Below, in pieces: positions 16,513 to 24,616 of a DNA stretch of 64,000 nucleotides (position 1 is its first letter; every line of letters begins with the position of its first letter). This stretch comes from PSRJ01 sp963825305 (lineage in GTDB: Bacteria > Acidobacteriota > Terriglobia > Bryobacterales > Bryobacteraceae), in NCBI GenBank assembly GCA_963825305.1, contig CAWGTA010000001.1:372001-436000 (forward strand), read 5' to 3'. The position numbers and the translations under genes are program-made. The notes under the pieces were generated by a model. That model had not been told where the DNA came from. It made no database searches and was given only the letters and a program-made list of their open reading frames with translations.

Positions 16513-16580
16513 TCAGCATTCAGCGGTCAGCAATCAGCTAAAGCCAGGGGGCTGAACGCTGATTGCTGAGCGCTGACAGC
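16513..16580. repeat. Compound palindromic repeat downstream of fdhA
   Basis: A left arm (16513-16538) made of iterated TCAGC/ATCAGC units is matched by a right arm (16551-16580) of GCTGA/GCTGATTGCTGA units, giving a long imperfect hairpin with a 12-base loop, followed by TTTTT. It could act as an attenuator or terminator before the NHL gene, or be one copy of an interspersed repeat. No second copy was seen in this window. Confidence 0.6.
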
Positions 16581-16601
16581 TTTTTCAAGGAGCACTCAGA
16601 G

Positions 16602-17780
16602 ATGGCAACGACTCGACGTACTTTTCTAGCCGCGGCAACTGCGGCCGCACCGTTTGTTTGGGCTGACGACAAATCCGGCGCTAAGAATCCCATTCTGGGG
16701 GAAGGCGAACATAAGTACGAATGCATTCATGACTGGGGCGAGCTGCCCGCCAACATTAAATACGGCAACACCCACAGCGTGGTTGAGGATGCGCAAGGTC
16801 ATATCTACATCCACCACACCGTGCATGCCACCAGCCAGAGCCCCGATGCGGTGGTTGTCTTCGACAACAAGGGAAAGTTTGTGCGGTCTTTCGGCGCCAT
16901 GTTCCGCGGCGGCGCGCACGGCATGCATATCAGCAAAGAGGGCAGGGAAGAGTACCTCTACTTCTGCGACGAAAAGCACGGCATCGTGACCAAGCGCACG
17001 CTCAAGGGCGAAGAAGTCTGGACCATGGGCTATCCGCAGGACTCCAAGATTTACCAGAAAGGACCTGGTTCAACTGGCCCAGGTGGAGCGGCCGGCCTGA
17101 ATTACCGGCCAACGAACATCGCCATCGCCGCGGACGGAGATTTCTGGGTGGGCGATGGTTACGGCTCCTATTACATGTTCCATTACACGCAGAAGGGTTC
17201 GTATCCGAAGTTGGTGAACACGTTTGGCGGCCGTCCGCTGCCTCCTCCGGGCGAAGGACGAGGGGGTGGCCGCGGTCCCGGTGGGCCGGGTGCTGCTGGT
17301 CCCGGTGGTCCCGGCGCCGGTGGACCTCCTCCCAGCGGCCCTGCACCAGCTCCCATCGAGCAGATGAACAACCCGCACGGGGTCTGGATCGACAGCCGTG
17401 ATCCGGCCAAGCCGATTCTCCTCGTGGCCGATCGCGGAAACCGCCGCATTGTCCGCTACACCTTGGATGACAAGCCGATCGACATCGTCGAAGGCACCAA
17501 GGCTCCCTGCCACTTCCATCAACTGAAGGACATGTTGGTTGTCCCTGATCTGCAGTCCCGGGTCACCTTGCTCGACAAAGACAATAAGGTGATCTTGCAC
17601 CTGGGCGACGGCGATTATCAGGGCAAACAGAACCAGCTTCGCGTGAGTGAAAACCGCGCCGATTTCGAGCCCGGCAAATTCATCACGCCGCATGGCGCCT
17701 GGTTCGACCATACCGGTAACATCTTCGTGACCGAGTGGGTGGAAATCGGCCGCGTCACAAAACTGCGAAAGGTGGCATAG
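16602..17780 (+). CDS. Tat-exported NHL-repeat beta-propeller protein
   Basis: About 392 residues from ATG 16602; AAGGAG lies nine bases upstream, favouring it over the longer frame. The N-terminus MATTRRTFLAAATAAAPFVW is a twin-arginine signal (RRTFL). The body has NHL-type propeller blades (NTHSVVEDAQGHIYIHHTV, NNPHGVWIDSRDP, ADRGNRRIVRYTLDD, TPHGAWFDHTGNIFVTEWVE). A Gly/Pro-rich loop of about 40 residues (roughly 215-255, encoded near 17230-17355) interrupts the propeller. Such proteins resemble peptidylglycine monooxygenase lyase domains without proven activity. Tat export implies folding, perhaps with a metal, before transport. Confidence 0.82.
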   Translation: MATTRRTFLAAATAAAPFVWADDKSGAKNPILGEGEHKYECIHDWGELPANIKYGNTHSVVEDAQGHIYIHHTVHATSQSPDAVVVFDNKGKFVRSFGAMFRGGAHGMHISKEGREEYLYFCDEKHGIVTKRTLKGEEVWTMGYPQDSKIYQKGPGSTGPGGAAGLNYRPTNIAIAADGDFWVGDGYGSYYMFHYTQKGSYPKLVNTFGGRPLPPPGEGRGGGRGPGGPGAAGPGGPGAGGPPPSGPAPAPIEQMNNPHGVWIDSRDPAKPILLVADRGNRRIVRYTLDDKPIDIVEGTKAPCHFHQLKDMLVVPDLQSRVTLLDKDNKVILHLGDGDYQGKQNQLRVSENRADFEPGKFITPHGAWFDHTGNIFVTEWVEIGRVTKLRKVA

Positions 17781-17786
17781 CACTCG

Positions 17787-18548
17787 ATGCTTCCGGAACT
17801 GGCTGCGGAATTCTTTGGGACCCTGATTCTGATTATTTTCGGGAATGGCATCGTGGCCATGGTAGTTCTCTTTGGGCACGGTACTCCCGGTGAAATCGTT
17901 AATGGCGGGTGGACCAACATTACATTAGGGTGGGGACTCGCCGTTACCATGGGCATCTACGTAGCCGGCCGGATTTCCGGTGCGCATATTAATCCGGCCG
18001 TCACGCTTGCCGTGGCGGCCTTCCGCGGCTTTCCCTGGAAGAAAGTGATTCCGTACTGGGTGGCGCAGACTGCCGGAGCCTTTGTGGCGGCCGCGCTGGT
18101 TTACTGGAACTACCTGCCCGCCTTTCACCGGGCCGACCCGGGCCTGGAACACACCGCCGGCGTGTTCACCACGTTTCCAGCTTTCCCGCAGATTGTTACC
18201 GCCGGGCTGCTCGATCAGACTATCGGTACGGCGCTGCTGCTGTTCATGATTTTTGCGATTATCGATGAGCGCAACCAACCGCCTGGAGCCAATTTGACTC
18301 CGGTGCTCATCGGGGCAATCGTAGTGGTCATCGGCATGGGGTTCGGGGGCCTCCACGGTTTCGCAATAAATCCCGCCCGCGACTTCGGACCGCGTCTCTT
18401 CACCGTAGTGGCCGGCTTCAAAAACAACGGCCTCACCGACGGCGGCTATATATTCTGGGTGCCGATTGTAGGGCCGCTGCTCGGTGGCCTGATCGGGGCT
18501 GCGCTCTATGATTTGGGCGTGCGCCGATTCCTGCCGGTAAAGAAGTAG
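17787..18548 (+). CDS. MIP family aquaglyceroporin
   Basis: 253 residues with six membrane helices and two half-helices. The two NPA boxes are at 69-71 (HINPAVT) and 195-197 (INPARDFGPR). Asp following NPAR is the signature of glycerol-conducting channels, so GlpF-like conduction of glycerol or other small polyols across the inner membrane is expected. It starts six bases after the NHL gene stop and ends five bases before the next gene, placing it firmly in the oxidation operon. No glycerol kinase is present, which fits direct oxidation of the substrate. Confidence 0.93.
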   Translation: MLPELAAEFFGTLILIIFGNGIVAMVVLFGHGTPGEIVNGGWTNITLGWGLAVTMGIYVAGRISGAHINPAVTLAVAAFRGFPWKKVIPYWVAQTAGAFVAAALVYWNYLPAFHRADPGLEHTAGVFTTFPAFPQIVTAGLLDQTIGTALLLFMIFAIIDERNQPPGANLTPVLIGAIVVVIGMGFGGLHGFAINPARDFGPRLFTVVAGFKNNGLTDGGYIFWVPIVGPLLGGLIGAALYDLGVRRFLPVKK

Positions 18549-18553
18549 ATCTT

Positions 18554-19153
18554 ATGCCCGAGGAAAAAGACGCACTGAGCATTTCGCGACGAACCATAAT
18601 CGCCAGCGCTACGCTGGTGCCGGTTGCCGCACTCACGGCCGCAGCCCAAGCGCCGCAAACGGCACTCACGGCTTCCCAGCGCCAGATCCTGGATGCTTTC
18701 GTGGACCGTCTGATTCCCAAAGACGAGCTCGGCCCGGGCGCATTGGAATGCGGCGCGGCGAATTATATCGATCGCTCGCTGGCGGATGCCTTGTCCGCGG
18801 AAAAGGGATCGTTCACCGCGGGTTTGGCTGCCGTGGATGCGTTTGCGCGGCAGGCTCAGGGCGCCGCGTTCCCGGAGCTGGCGGCGGACAAGAAGGACGC
18901 CGTCCTCACCGCGCTCGAAGCCGGCGAGGCTTCCGGATTTCCCAACGCGCGGGCATTTTTCAACCGCGTACGCCGGTTGACACTCGAAGGGACTTTTAGC
19001 GATCCCTACTACGGCGGCAACAAGAATTTCGCCGGCTGGGATCTCATCCGTTATCCCGGTCCACGGCTGGCTGTCGGCCCTGAAGATCAGAAGATGACCA
19101 GCCTGCCGAAGCCGCTGCACCAATCCGCGTACGGCTCCAATCGTGGCCATTAA
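18554..19153 (+). CDS. Gluconate 2-dehydrogenase subunit 3-like protein (Tat signal)
   Basis: 199 residues. MPEEKDALSISRRTIIASAT is a twin-arginine leader. The mature protein has LTASQRQILDAFVDRLIPKD near residue 40 and SDPYYGGNKNFAGWDLIRYP near 160, both standard for gluconate 2-dehydrogenase subunit 3. This small subunit carries the export signal for the flavoprotein partner encoded immediately downstream. The two genes overlap by 11 bases, which supports a fixed 1:1 complex. Confidence 0.9.
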   Translation: MPEEKDALSISRRTIIASATLVPVAALTAAAQAPQTALTASQRQILDAFVDRLIPKDELGPGALECGAANYIDRSLADALSAEKGSFTAGLAAVDAFARQAQGAAFPELAADKKDAVLTALEAGEASGFPNARAFFNRVRRLTLEGTFSDPYYGGNKNFAGWDLIRYPGPRLAVGPEDQKMTSLPKPLHQSAYGSNRGH

Positions 19154-20843
19154 TCTCAAGCCCGTCGACGTTGCGGTGATCGGGTTGGGCGCGGCCGGAG
19201 GCGTGGCCGTGCTGCCTCTGGCGCGCGCTGGACTCACCATCGCGGGCATCGAAGCCGGCGGCTGGATGGACCCGCACAGCTTCCGGCCCGACGAGATCCA
19301 TAACAACGTCCGCAGCCTGATGACGTCGGTGCCGAAGACCCAGCGCGAGAAACCCACTATTCGCGAAAGCCCATCCGCGAAGGCGCGGCAAAGTCCGAAT
19401 CATCCGATGATGAACGCGGTGGGCGGCACCTCGATTCACTATTGGGCGCAGAGTTGGCGTCTCAAGCCCTGGGACTTCCGTACGCGCAGCGAAGCCGTCA
19501 AGCGGTATGGCGCGGCTGCGATCCCGGCTGGATCGACGCTCGAAGACTGGCCGCTCACTTACGATGAGCTCGAGCCCTACTACGATCTGGTGGAGCACGA
19601 GGTCGGGGTGTCCGGGAAAGCCGGCAACATTCAGGGCAAGATCGATCCGGCGGGCAACATCTTCGAAGCGGCGCGGCAGCGTGAGTACCCCATGCCGCCG
19701 CTGCGCGGTACCGAGTTCACCGAACTCATGGCTGATGCCGCACGCAAGCTGGGCTGGCATCCGTTTCGGGCTCCGGCGGCCATCAACACCGAACCGTATC
19801 GCGGTCGCCCGGGCTGCGTCTATCACGGCTATTGCAGCTTCGGCGGCTGCCACATGAGCGCCAAGAATTCCACCGCCGTAACCACCATTCCGGAAGCTGT
19901 CAAGACGAAGAACCTCACCATCTTCGACTACGCGCACGTGAGGAACATCGTGGCGGGCGCAGATGGCCGCGTGACAGGCGTGAATTATCTGCGCAACGGG
20001 AAGGAGTATTTCCAGCCGGCGCGCGCAGTTCTGCTCGCATCCTACACCTACGAGAACTCGCGCCTCCTGCTGCTGTCCAATTCCAAAGCGTATCCGAAGG
20101 GCTTATCGAACCGCCACGGGCAAGTAGGCCGGCACTATTTCGGCCACTGGTCGGGCTTTGTCACGGGGTTGTTTCCATTCGACATCAACAATTGGTATGG
20201 CCTGCCGGCGCAGGGCGCCACGGTGGACGATTGGGCTGACGATCACTACGACCACACCGGCCTGGGGTTCATCGGCGGGACCACTTTGCACGTACACACC
20301 GAGACACACCCAATCGATGCGGCGGGTATTGACACCTTCGGCCGCGCGCCCGCATGGGGTTCCCGCTGGAAAGCATTCATTCGCGAGAACGCCGGGCGCT
20401 GGACCTCGGCCTATCTCCAGACATCCACTTTTCCTTACGAAACCACGTTCCTCGATCTGGACTCGGAGGTGCGGGACCCGCTTGGCGATCCAGTCTGCCG
20501 CATCACCACCGCGCCCCGGCAGAATGAGCAGCGCGCGGTGGCGTTTGCGAGCGGCAAGATGGACGAATGGTTCCGCGCGGCCGGCGCCGTCGAAGTGTAC
20601 CAGCCGCCGGCCTACGGACCGGGCGTTTCGACGCATGCCTACGGCGGCACGCGCATGGGCGACAATCCCGAAACCAACGTGGTGGACCGCTGGGGCTTCT
20701 CCCACGAAGCTCCCAATCTGGGCATTCTGGGCGCGTCGGTCATGGGCACCAGCGGCGCCCGCAATCCGACGCTTACGGTGCAAGCGCTCTCCTGGCGCAC
20801 CGCAGAGCACCTGGCGAAAAACTGGAAGTCGATCGCGGGCTAA
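19143..20843 (+). CDS. GMC family oxidoreductase, large flavin subunit
   Basis: 566 residues from a GTG start inside the small-subunit gene. The FAD-binding Rossmann motif is GLGAAGG near residue 15, GGTSIHYWAQSWR near 95 is the GMC signature, and STHAYGGTRMGDNPETNVVD near 497 with GARNPTLTVQALSWRTAEHL forms the C-terminal active-site region. It belongs with membrane-bound gluconate, sorbitol or alcohol dehydrogenase large subunits. It has no signal peptide of its own, so it should be carried out by the Tat leader of subunit 3. The usual di- or tri-haem cytochrome subunit is not adjacent; the mono-haem cytochrome at 14041 is a candidate acceptor. Confidence 0.9.
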   Translation: MAINLKPVDVAVIGLGAAGGVAVLPLARAGLTIAGIEAGGWMDPHSFRPDEIHNNVRSLMTSVPKTQREKPTIRESPSAKARQSPNHPMMNAVGGTSIHYWAQSWRLKPWDFRTRSEAVKRYGAAAIPAGSTLEDWPLTYDELEPYYDLVEHEVGVSGKAGNIQGKIDPAGNIFEAARQREYPMPPLRGTEFTELMADAARKLGWHPFRAPAAINTEPYRGRPGCVYHGYCSFGGCHMSAKNSTAVTTIPEAVKTKNLTIFDYAHVRNIVAGADGRVTGVNYLRNGKEYFQPARAVLLASYTYENSRLLLLSNSKAYPKGLSNRHGQVGRHYFGHWSGFVTGLFPFDINNWYGLPAQGATVDDWADDHYDHTGLGFIGGTTLHVHTETHPIDAAGIDTFGRAPAWGSRWKAFIRENAGRWTSAYLQTSTFPYETTFLDLDSEVRDPLGDPVCRITTAPRQNEQRAVAFASGKMDEWFRAAGAVEVYQPPAYGPGVSTHAYGGTRMGDNPETNVVDRWGFSHEAPNLGILGASVMGTSGARNPTLTVQALSWRTAEHLAKNWKSIAG

Positions 20844-20870
20844 CACTCCCGCGGGCACCAACGCCTCTTC

Positions 20871-23800
20871 TCAAAAAACGAATTTGAGCGCGAGCTGAAT
20901 CACGCGCGGATTAACGCTCGTTCCCACGATTTGCCCGAAATTTGGCGCGGATACGTTGGGAAGTGCCGGCTGATAGGGAATGCTGTTCGGGTTCGGGTTG
21001 TCAAATTGCGTGTGATTGAAGATGTTGAAGAACTCTGCCCGGAATTGCAGGGACTTGTTCTCCGTCAGGCGCGTGTTCTTGAGAACGGAGAAGTCCCAGT
21101 TAAACTGGCCCGGGCCGAGGATGATTCCCATTCCGGAATTCCCGAATCCCGTACCGTCTCCGATGGTGGGCGCGGGGCAGAATGCGGCGGGGTTGAAGTA
21201 GCCCGACCCGCCACTGGAGCCGCCCAGTCGCTGTTCAATGCCTCCGCGCGAGGCCATGTTCGCGTATGTCATCCCCGGGCATATTTGGGCGCGGGCGATG
21301 CCTGAGTCGGTGTATCCTGCCGACGTGCCGTAGATCGTGCCCGCGTTGGAGTCCTCGATGGTTAGCGCCTGCCCGTTTTGAATCGTCGTTACGCCGGAGA
21401 TGCTCCAACCGCTGGTCAGTTTCCCCAGCGCTCCCGGCTGCTTGCCGAAAGGTAGATCGTAAGTGTAGTTCACGATGAACCTTTGCGGCCGGTTGAAGTA
21501 AGAGGGGCCATATTGTTGCGCCAGGTCGCTGGCGTTATTGTAGTTCGCTGAGTTTTCAGTGGAATTCGTGAGGGACTTGCTCCAGGTGTAAGCAGCCTGC
21601 ATGGTAAGGCCGCGCGAGAACCGCTTGCGCAAGGTGACTTGCAAGCTGTTGTAGTTAGAAATCAGGTCGTACCCCGTCCCAAGCATACCGGTCGGCACGA
21701 AGCCCAGGTAAGGAACGCGGAGATTGATATTCTCCAGCGTGTTGGTGGTGACGCCGTTGATTGGATGAGCGGCGCTGGCAAGCTGAGCCGTGTTGTAGTT
21801 GTGAGAGAAGTCCTCCAGGTTGATTCCGCTGGAGCCCACAAAGCCGACTTCCAGAGTCCAGCTTGGGATGAACTGGTATTGGACGTTGAGGTTATACTGC
21901 CGCACCAGCGGCGTGTGCTGCGACTCACCGACGAACGGAACATTGAGCAACGAGGTCTGCCCCGTCGCCAGGTTGGCCCACCGCGGCTGCAGGGCCAAAG
22001 AGGTGTGCGGGAATGGATCCACCAGTGTCTGCGAATTGGGGAAACCGTAGGTTACGTTGGCTGCATAGGGAGGGTTATTTCCGTAGGCGCTAGACATCGC
22101 AATGGTGCTTACACGGTCGTAAAACACGCCCGCTCCGGCGCGAATCACCAGTTTTCCGCTGTTGCCCGGCTGCCAGGCCGCACCGATGCGCGGCGCGAAG
22201 TTGCTCAGCGGCGGGTGCCCGCGTAGCCCGGTGTTGTTGCTGTTTACCAAAACCCCGTCGGGTGGCTGCCCGTAGTGCGCGGTGAAATTCTTCGGCACCA
22301 CGTAACCCGCAAAACCCGCGCCCCCCGTTGTAGGCCCAGTCGGCAGTGTAGAAACGGACTGCAACCGGCTCAGCCATAAGTTGGTCAGATTCGCGTATTT
22401 GTCGCTTAACGTCCCGTCGTACTCCCAACGAGTGCCCAGGTTCAGGGTCAAATGGGAACTCACCTTCCAGTCGTCCTGCACAAAGGTACTCATGTCGGTC
22501 ATGCGGTATCCGTGAATGGGACCGTTGGGACCGGAGCGCGTGCTCAGAATCGAGCCCAGGATGTTGCCCTGTTGCCCCACCATCAGGTCATTGAACGATC
22601 CGATCAGCAGGATACCGTTCTGTATCCCGGGCCACACCAGGTTGTAGGCCCATTTCTCAAACTCGAAACCGGCCCGGATCGTGTGCTTACCGTGCGACCA
22701 GGAAACCTGGTCGGCGTATTGGTACAGATGCGTCGGACTGTTCAGAGGGTCCAGGTTCCCGAACGCCGTGTAGCCGCCTATGATGAAAATAATTTGCGGC
22801 GGATGGGCTGAAGTGGAGCTGATCGGCGTCTGGCCAATGGCCGCCGAGGTCTGGGCGCCGAGCGGCATCTTGTCGAGATTGACGGCTTCGGTATAGGAAT
22901 ACGAGGCCCGGGCTTCGTTCACAAGGTTATTAGTGACAATCGAAGTAAGCTTCAGCACCGCGTAAGTATTCGAGTAGTAAAGATACTTGGGCGTGCCGGG
23001 CAACTGGCCGGCCAATGGCGAAGTTTGTGGGTTACGGCTGTAAAAGTAACGGCTGGCGAGCGTGTTCTTACTGTTGATCAGGTAGTCCCCGTTGGCCACC
23101 ACCTGGTCCTCGCTGTCCGTCGCGGGGATGCTCCACGCGAGCTGGCCATAGGCGTTCGTCCCCGAACCCGGGAAGTAGTAGCTTCCATCCGGGTTCTTGG
23201 CCTGGAGAATCTTCAACGCAACGGGGCTAACGTTGGAGCCGTCGCAGGCAAGCTGCGGGCTCAGGAAGGAAGGCAGCAGCGTGGAGTACCCGCAGTTTGC
23301 TGCTGCGAGCGCCGCTCGAAACCCAGGGGCGCTGCGGTCGCCGGCGGGAATGGGCGGCAGGTAGGCGCTGGTCTGCCCCTCGGCGGCGACGCCGTTGCGC
23401 TGCCGCGTCCCTTGATAGCTGCCGAAAAAGAACAGCTTATCCTTCTTGACCGGACCGCCGATGGTTCCGCCAAACTGGTTCTGGTTCAGGACCTGTTTCG
23501 TGGTCTTGCTGGCTGGATTATCGCGATTGTAGAAGAAATCGTTGGCATTCAGTTGCGCGTTGCGGAAGAACTCGAACGCCGAACCGTGAAACCCATTGGT
23601 GCCGGATTTGGTAACCACGTTTACGTTGGCGCCCGGGCTCCGGCCGTAACTGGCGTCGTAGGTGGACGTCTGGACTTTGAACTCCTGGATCGCGTCCGGG
23701 TTGGGAACCGCGAGCCCGGTGAGAATGCCGTACAGGTCTTGGGCCGTTGCCCGGTTGTTCATAGCACCCACGGCGACGCCGTCCATCTGGAAATTGTTCT

Positions 23801-24386
23801 TCCCCGGATCGTTGCCGTTTACGCTCAGGTCCAGCGTGCCTTTGCCAAAGGCCGTGGCGTTACCCACGCCTCCAGACGTGCCGGCCGAAAGGCCCAGGAT
23901 TTGCGTGTAGTTCCGTGTGGACAGCGGAAGCGCGGTCACCGTCCGCGTGCCTACCACTGTCCCTAGCGTCGAACTCCCGGTATCCAACGCCTGCGCCTGG
24001 GCTTCCACCGTCACTTGCTCGGTCTGCGAGCCGACCTCCAGCGTCTGGTCTAAGACTGGAGACTCCGTGACATTGATCGTGACCGATGGCACTTCCGCCG
24101 TCTTGAAGCCGGTCGCGCTGAATCTCACACGGTAGACGCCGGGCGGCAATAATGAAAACTTGTAGATGCCATCCGTTGAACTGGTGGCGCTTCTGCTCTG
24201 GTTGGTATCCTGGTTAACCAATGTAACGGCCACGTTCGGAATGGCGGCGCCGGATGGATCAGTAAGGGTCCCGGCGAGCGCGCCCGTGCCGGCTGATTGG
24301 GCACTGATCGGCGGTGCGCAGAGCAGCAATAACGCAAACGCCAGCGCCAAAGCACACTGAAGAAACCCTAGCTTTTCGAATTTCAT
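20871..24386 (-). CDS. TonB-dependent receptor, Oar-like with carboxypeptidase regulatory-like domain
   Basis: 1171 residues. A Sec signal peptide ends near residue 29 (SAQ). Residues 34-115 form a CarbopepD_reg-like beta-sandwich (GTLTDPSGAAIPNVAVTLVN, YKFSLLPPGVYRVRFSATGF). The plug follows (LPLSTRNYTQILGLSAG, DAIQEFKVQTSTYDASYGRS, NVVTKSGTNGFHGSAFEFFR), then a long beta-barrel ending in an aromatic terminal residue (IQLALKFVF), as needed for outer-membrane insertion. This Oar-like family is greatly expanded in acidobacteria and probably imports oligosaccharides or peptides. It is a single-gene unit with its own strong promoter and a ribosome site GGGGAGGAAT. The substrate cannot be named. 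Confidence 0.93.
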   Translation of the reverse strand: MKFEKLGFLQCALALAFALLLLCAPPISAQSAGTGALAGTLTDPSGAAIPNVAVTLVNQDTNQSRSATSSTDGIYKFSLLPPGVYRVRFSATGFKTAEVPSVTINVTESPVLDQTLEVGSQTEQVTVEAQAQALDTGSSTLGTVVGTRTVTALPLSTRNYTQILGLSAGTSGGVGNATAFGKGTLDLSVNGNDPGKNNFQMDGVAVGAMNNRATAQDLYGILTGLAVPNPDAIQEFKVQTSTYDASYGRSPGANVNVVTKSGTNGFHGSAFEFFRNAQLNANDFFYNRDNPASKTTKQVLNQNQFGGTIGGPVKKDKLFFFGSYQGTRQRNGVAAEGQTSAYLPPIPAGDRSAPGFRAALAAANCGYSTLLPSFLSPQLACDGSNVSPVALKILQAKNPDGSYYFPGSGTNAYGQLAWSIPATDSEDQVVANGDYLINSKNTLASRYFYSRNPQTSPLAGQLPGTPKYLYYSNTYAVLKLTSIVTNNLVNEARASYSYTEAVNLDKMPLGAQTSAAIGQTPISSTSAHPPQIIFIIGGYTAFGNLDPLNSPTHLYQYADQVSWSHGKHTIRAGFEFEKWAYNLVWPGIQNGILLIGSFNDLMVGQQGNILGSILSTRSGPNGPIHGYRMTDMSTFVQDDWKVSSHLTLNLGTRWEYDGTLSDKYANLTNLWLSRLQSVSTLPTGPTTGGAGFAGYVVPKNFTAHYGQPPDGVLVNSNNTGLRGHPPLSNFAPRIGAAWQPGNSGKLVIRAGAGVFYDRVSTIAMSSAYGNNPPYAANVTYGFPNSQTLVDPFPHTSLALQPRWANLATGQTSLLNVPFVGESQHTPLVRQYNLNVQYQFIPSWTLEVGFVGSSGINLEDFSHNYNTAQLASAAHPINGVTTNTLENINLRVPYLGFVPTGMLGTGYDLISNYNSLQVTLRKRFSRGLTMQAAYTWSKSLTNSTENSANYNNASDLAQQYGPSYFNRPQRFIVNYTYDLPFGKQPGALGKLTSGWSISGVTTIQNGQALTIEDSNAGTIYGTSAGYTDSGIARAQICPGMTYANMASRGGIEQRLGGSSGGSGYFNPAAFCPAPTIGDGTGFGNSGMGIILGPGQFNWDFSVLKNTRLTENKSLQFRAEFFNIFNHTQFDNPNPNSIPYQPALPNVSAPNFGQIVGTSVNPRVIQLALKFVF

Positions 24387-24497
24387 ATTCCTCCCCGTTT
24401 CTCGTTAGCTTCCCGAAATGAAGGATCCGCCGGAAATGACGTGAGCAAACCGAAACTCACGGCTTCCTTCTCGCTTTCCTAGGGATTATTGGTGGGG

Positions 24498-24526
24498 AGT
24501 ATATGGCGCGCCGCTTGATGTGTCAA
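24498..24526 (-). promoter_or_regulatory. Near-consensus sigma-70 promoter of the TonB receptor gene
   Basis: On the minus strand TTGACA (24526-24521) and TATACT (24503-24498) are exactly 17 bases apart. The start would be near 24491, giving a leader of about 105 bases that contains a small hairpin (CGTGAG pairing with CTCACG). This is the best promoter match in the window. Confidence 0.75.
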
Positions 24527-24616
24527 TGGAGCACTCCGAATAGGCCCCATCAGCATTCTTGATATCTGACACACAGCACGACGCAGCGTACGTGGATAAG
24601 ATCGCGGGGTGAGTGC

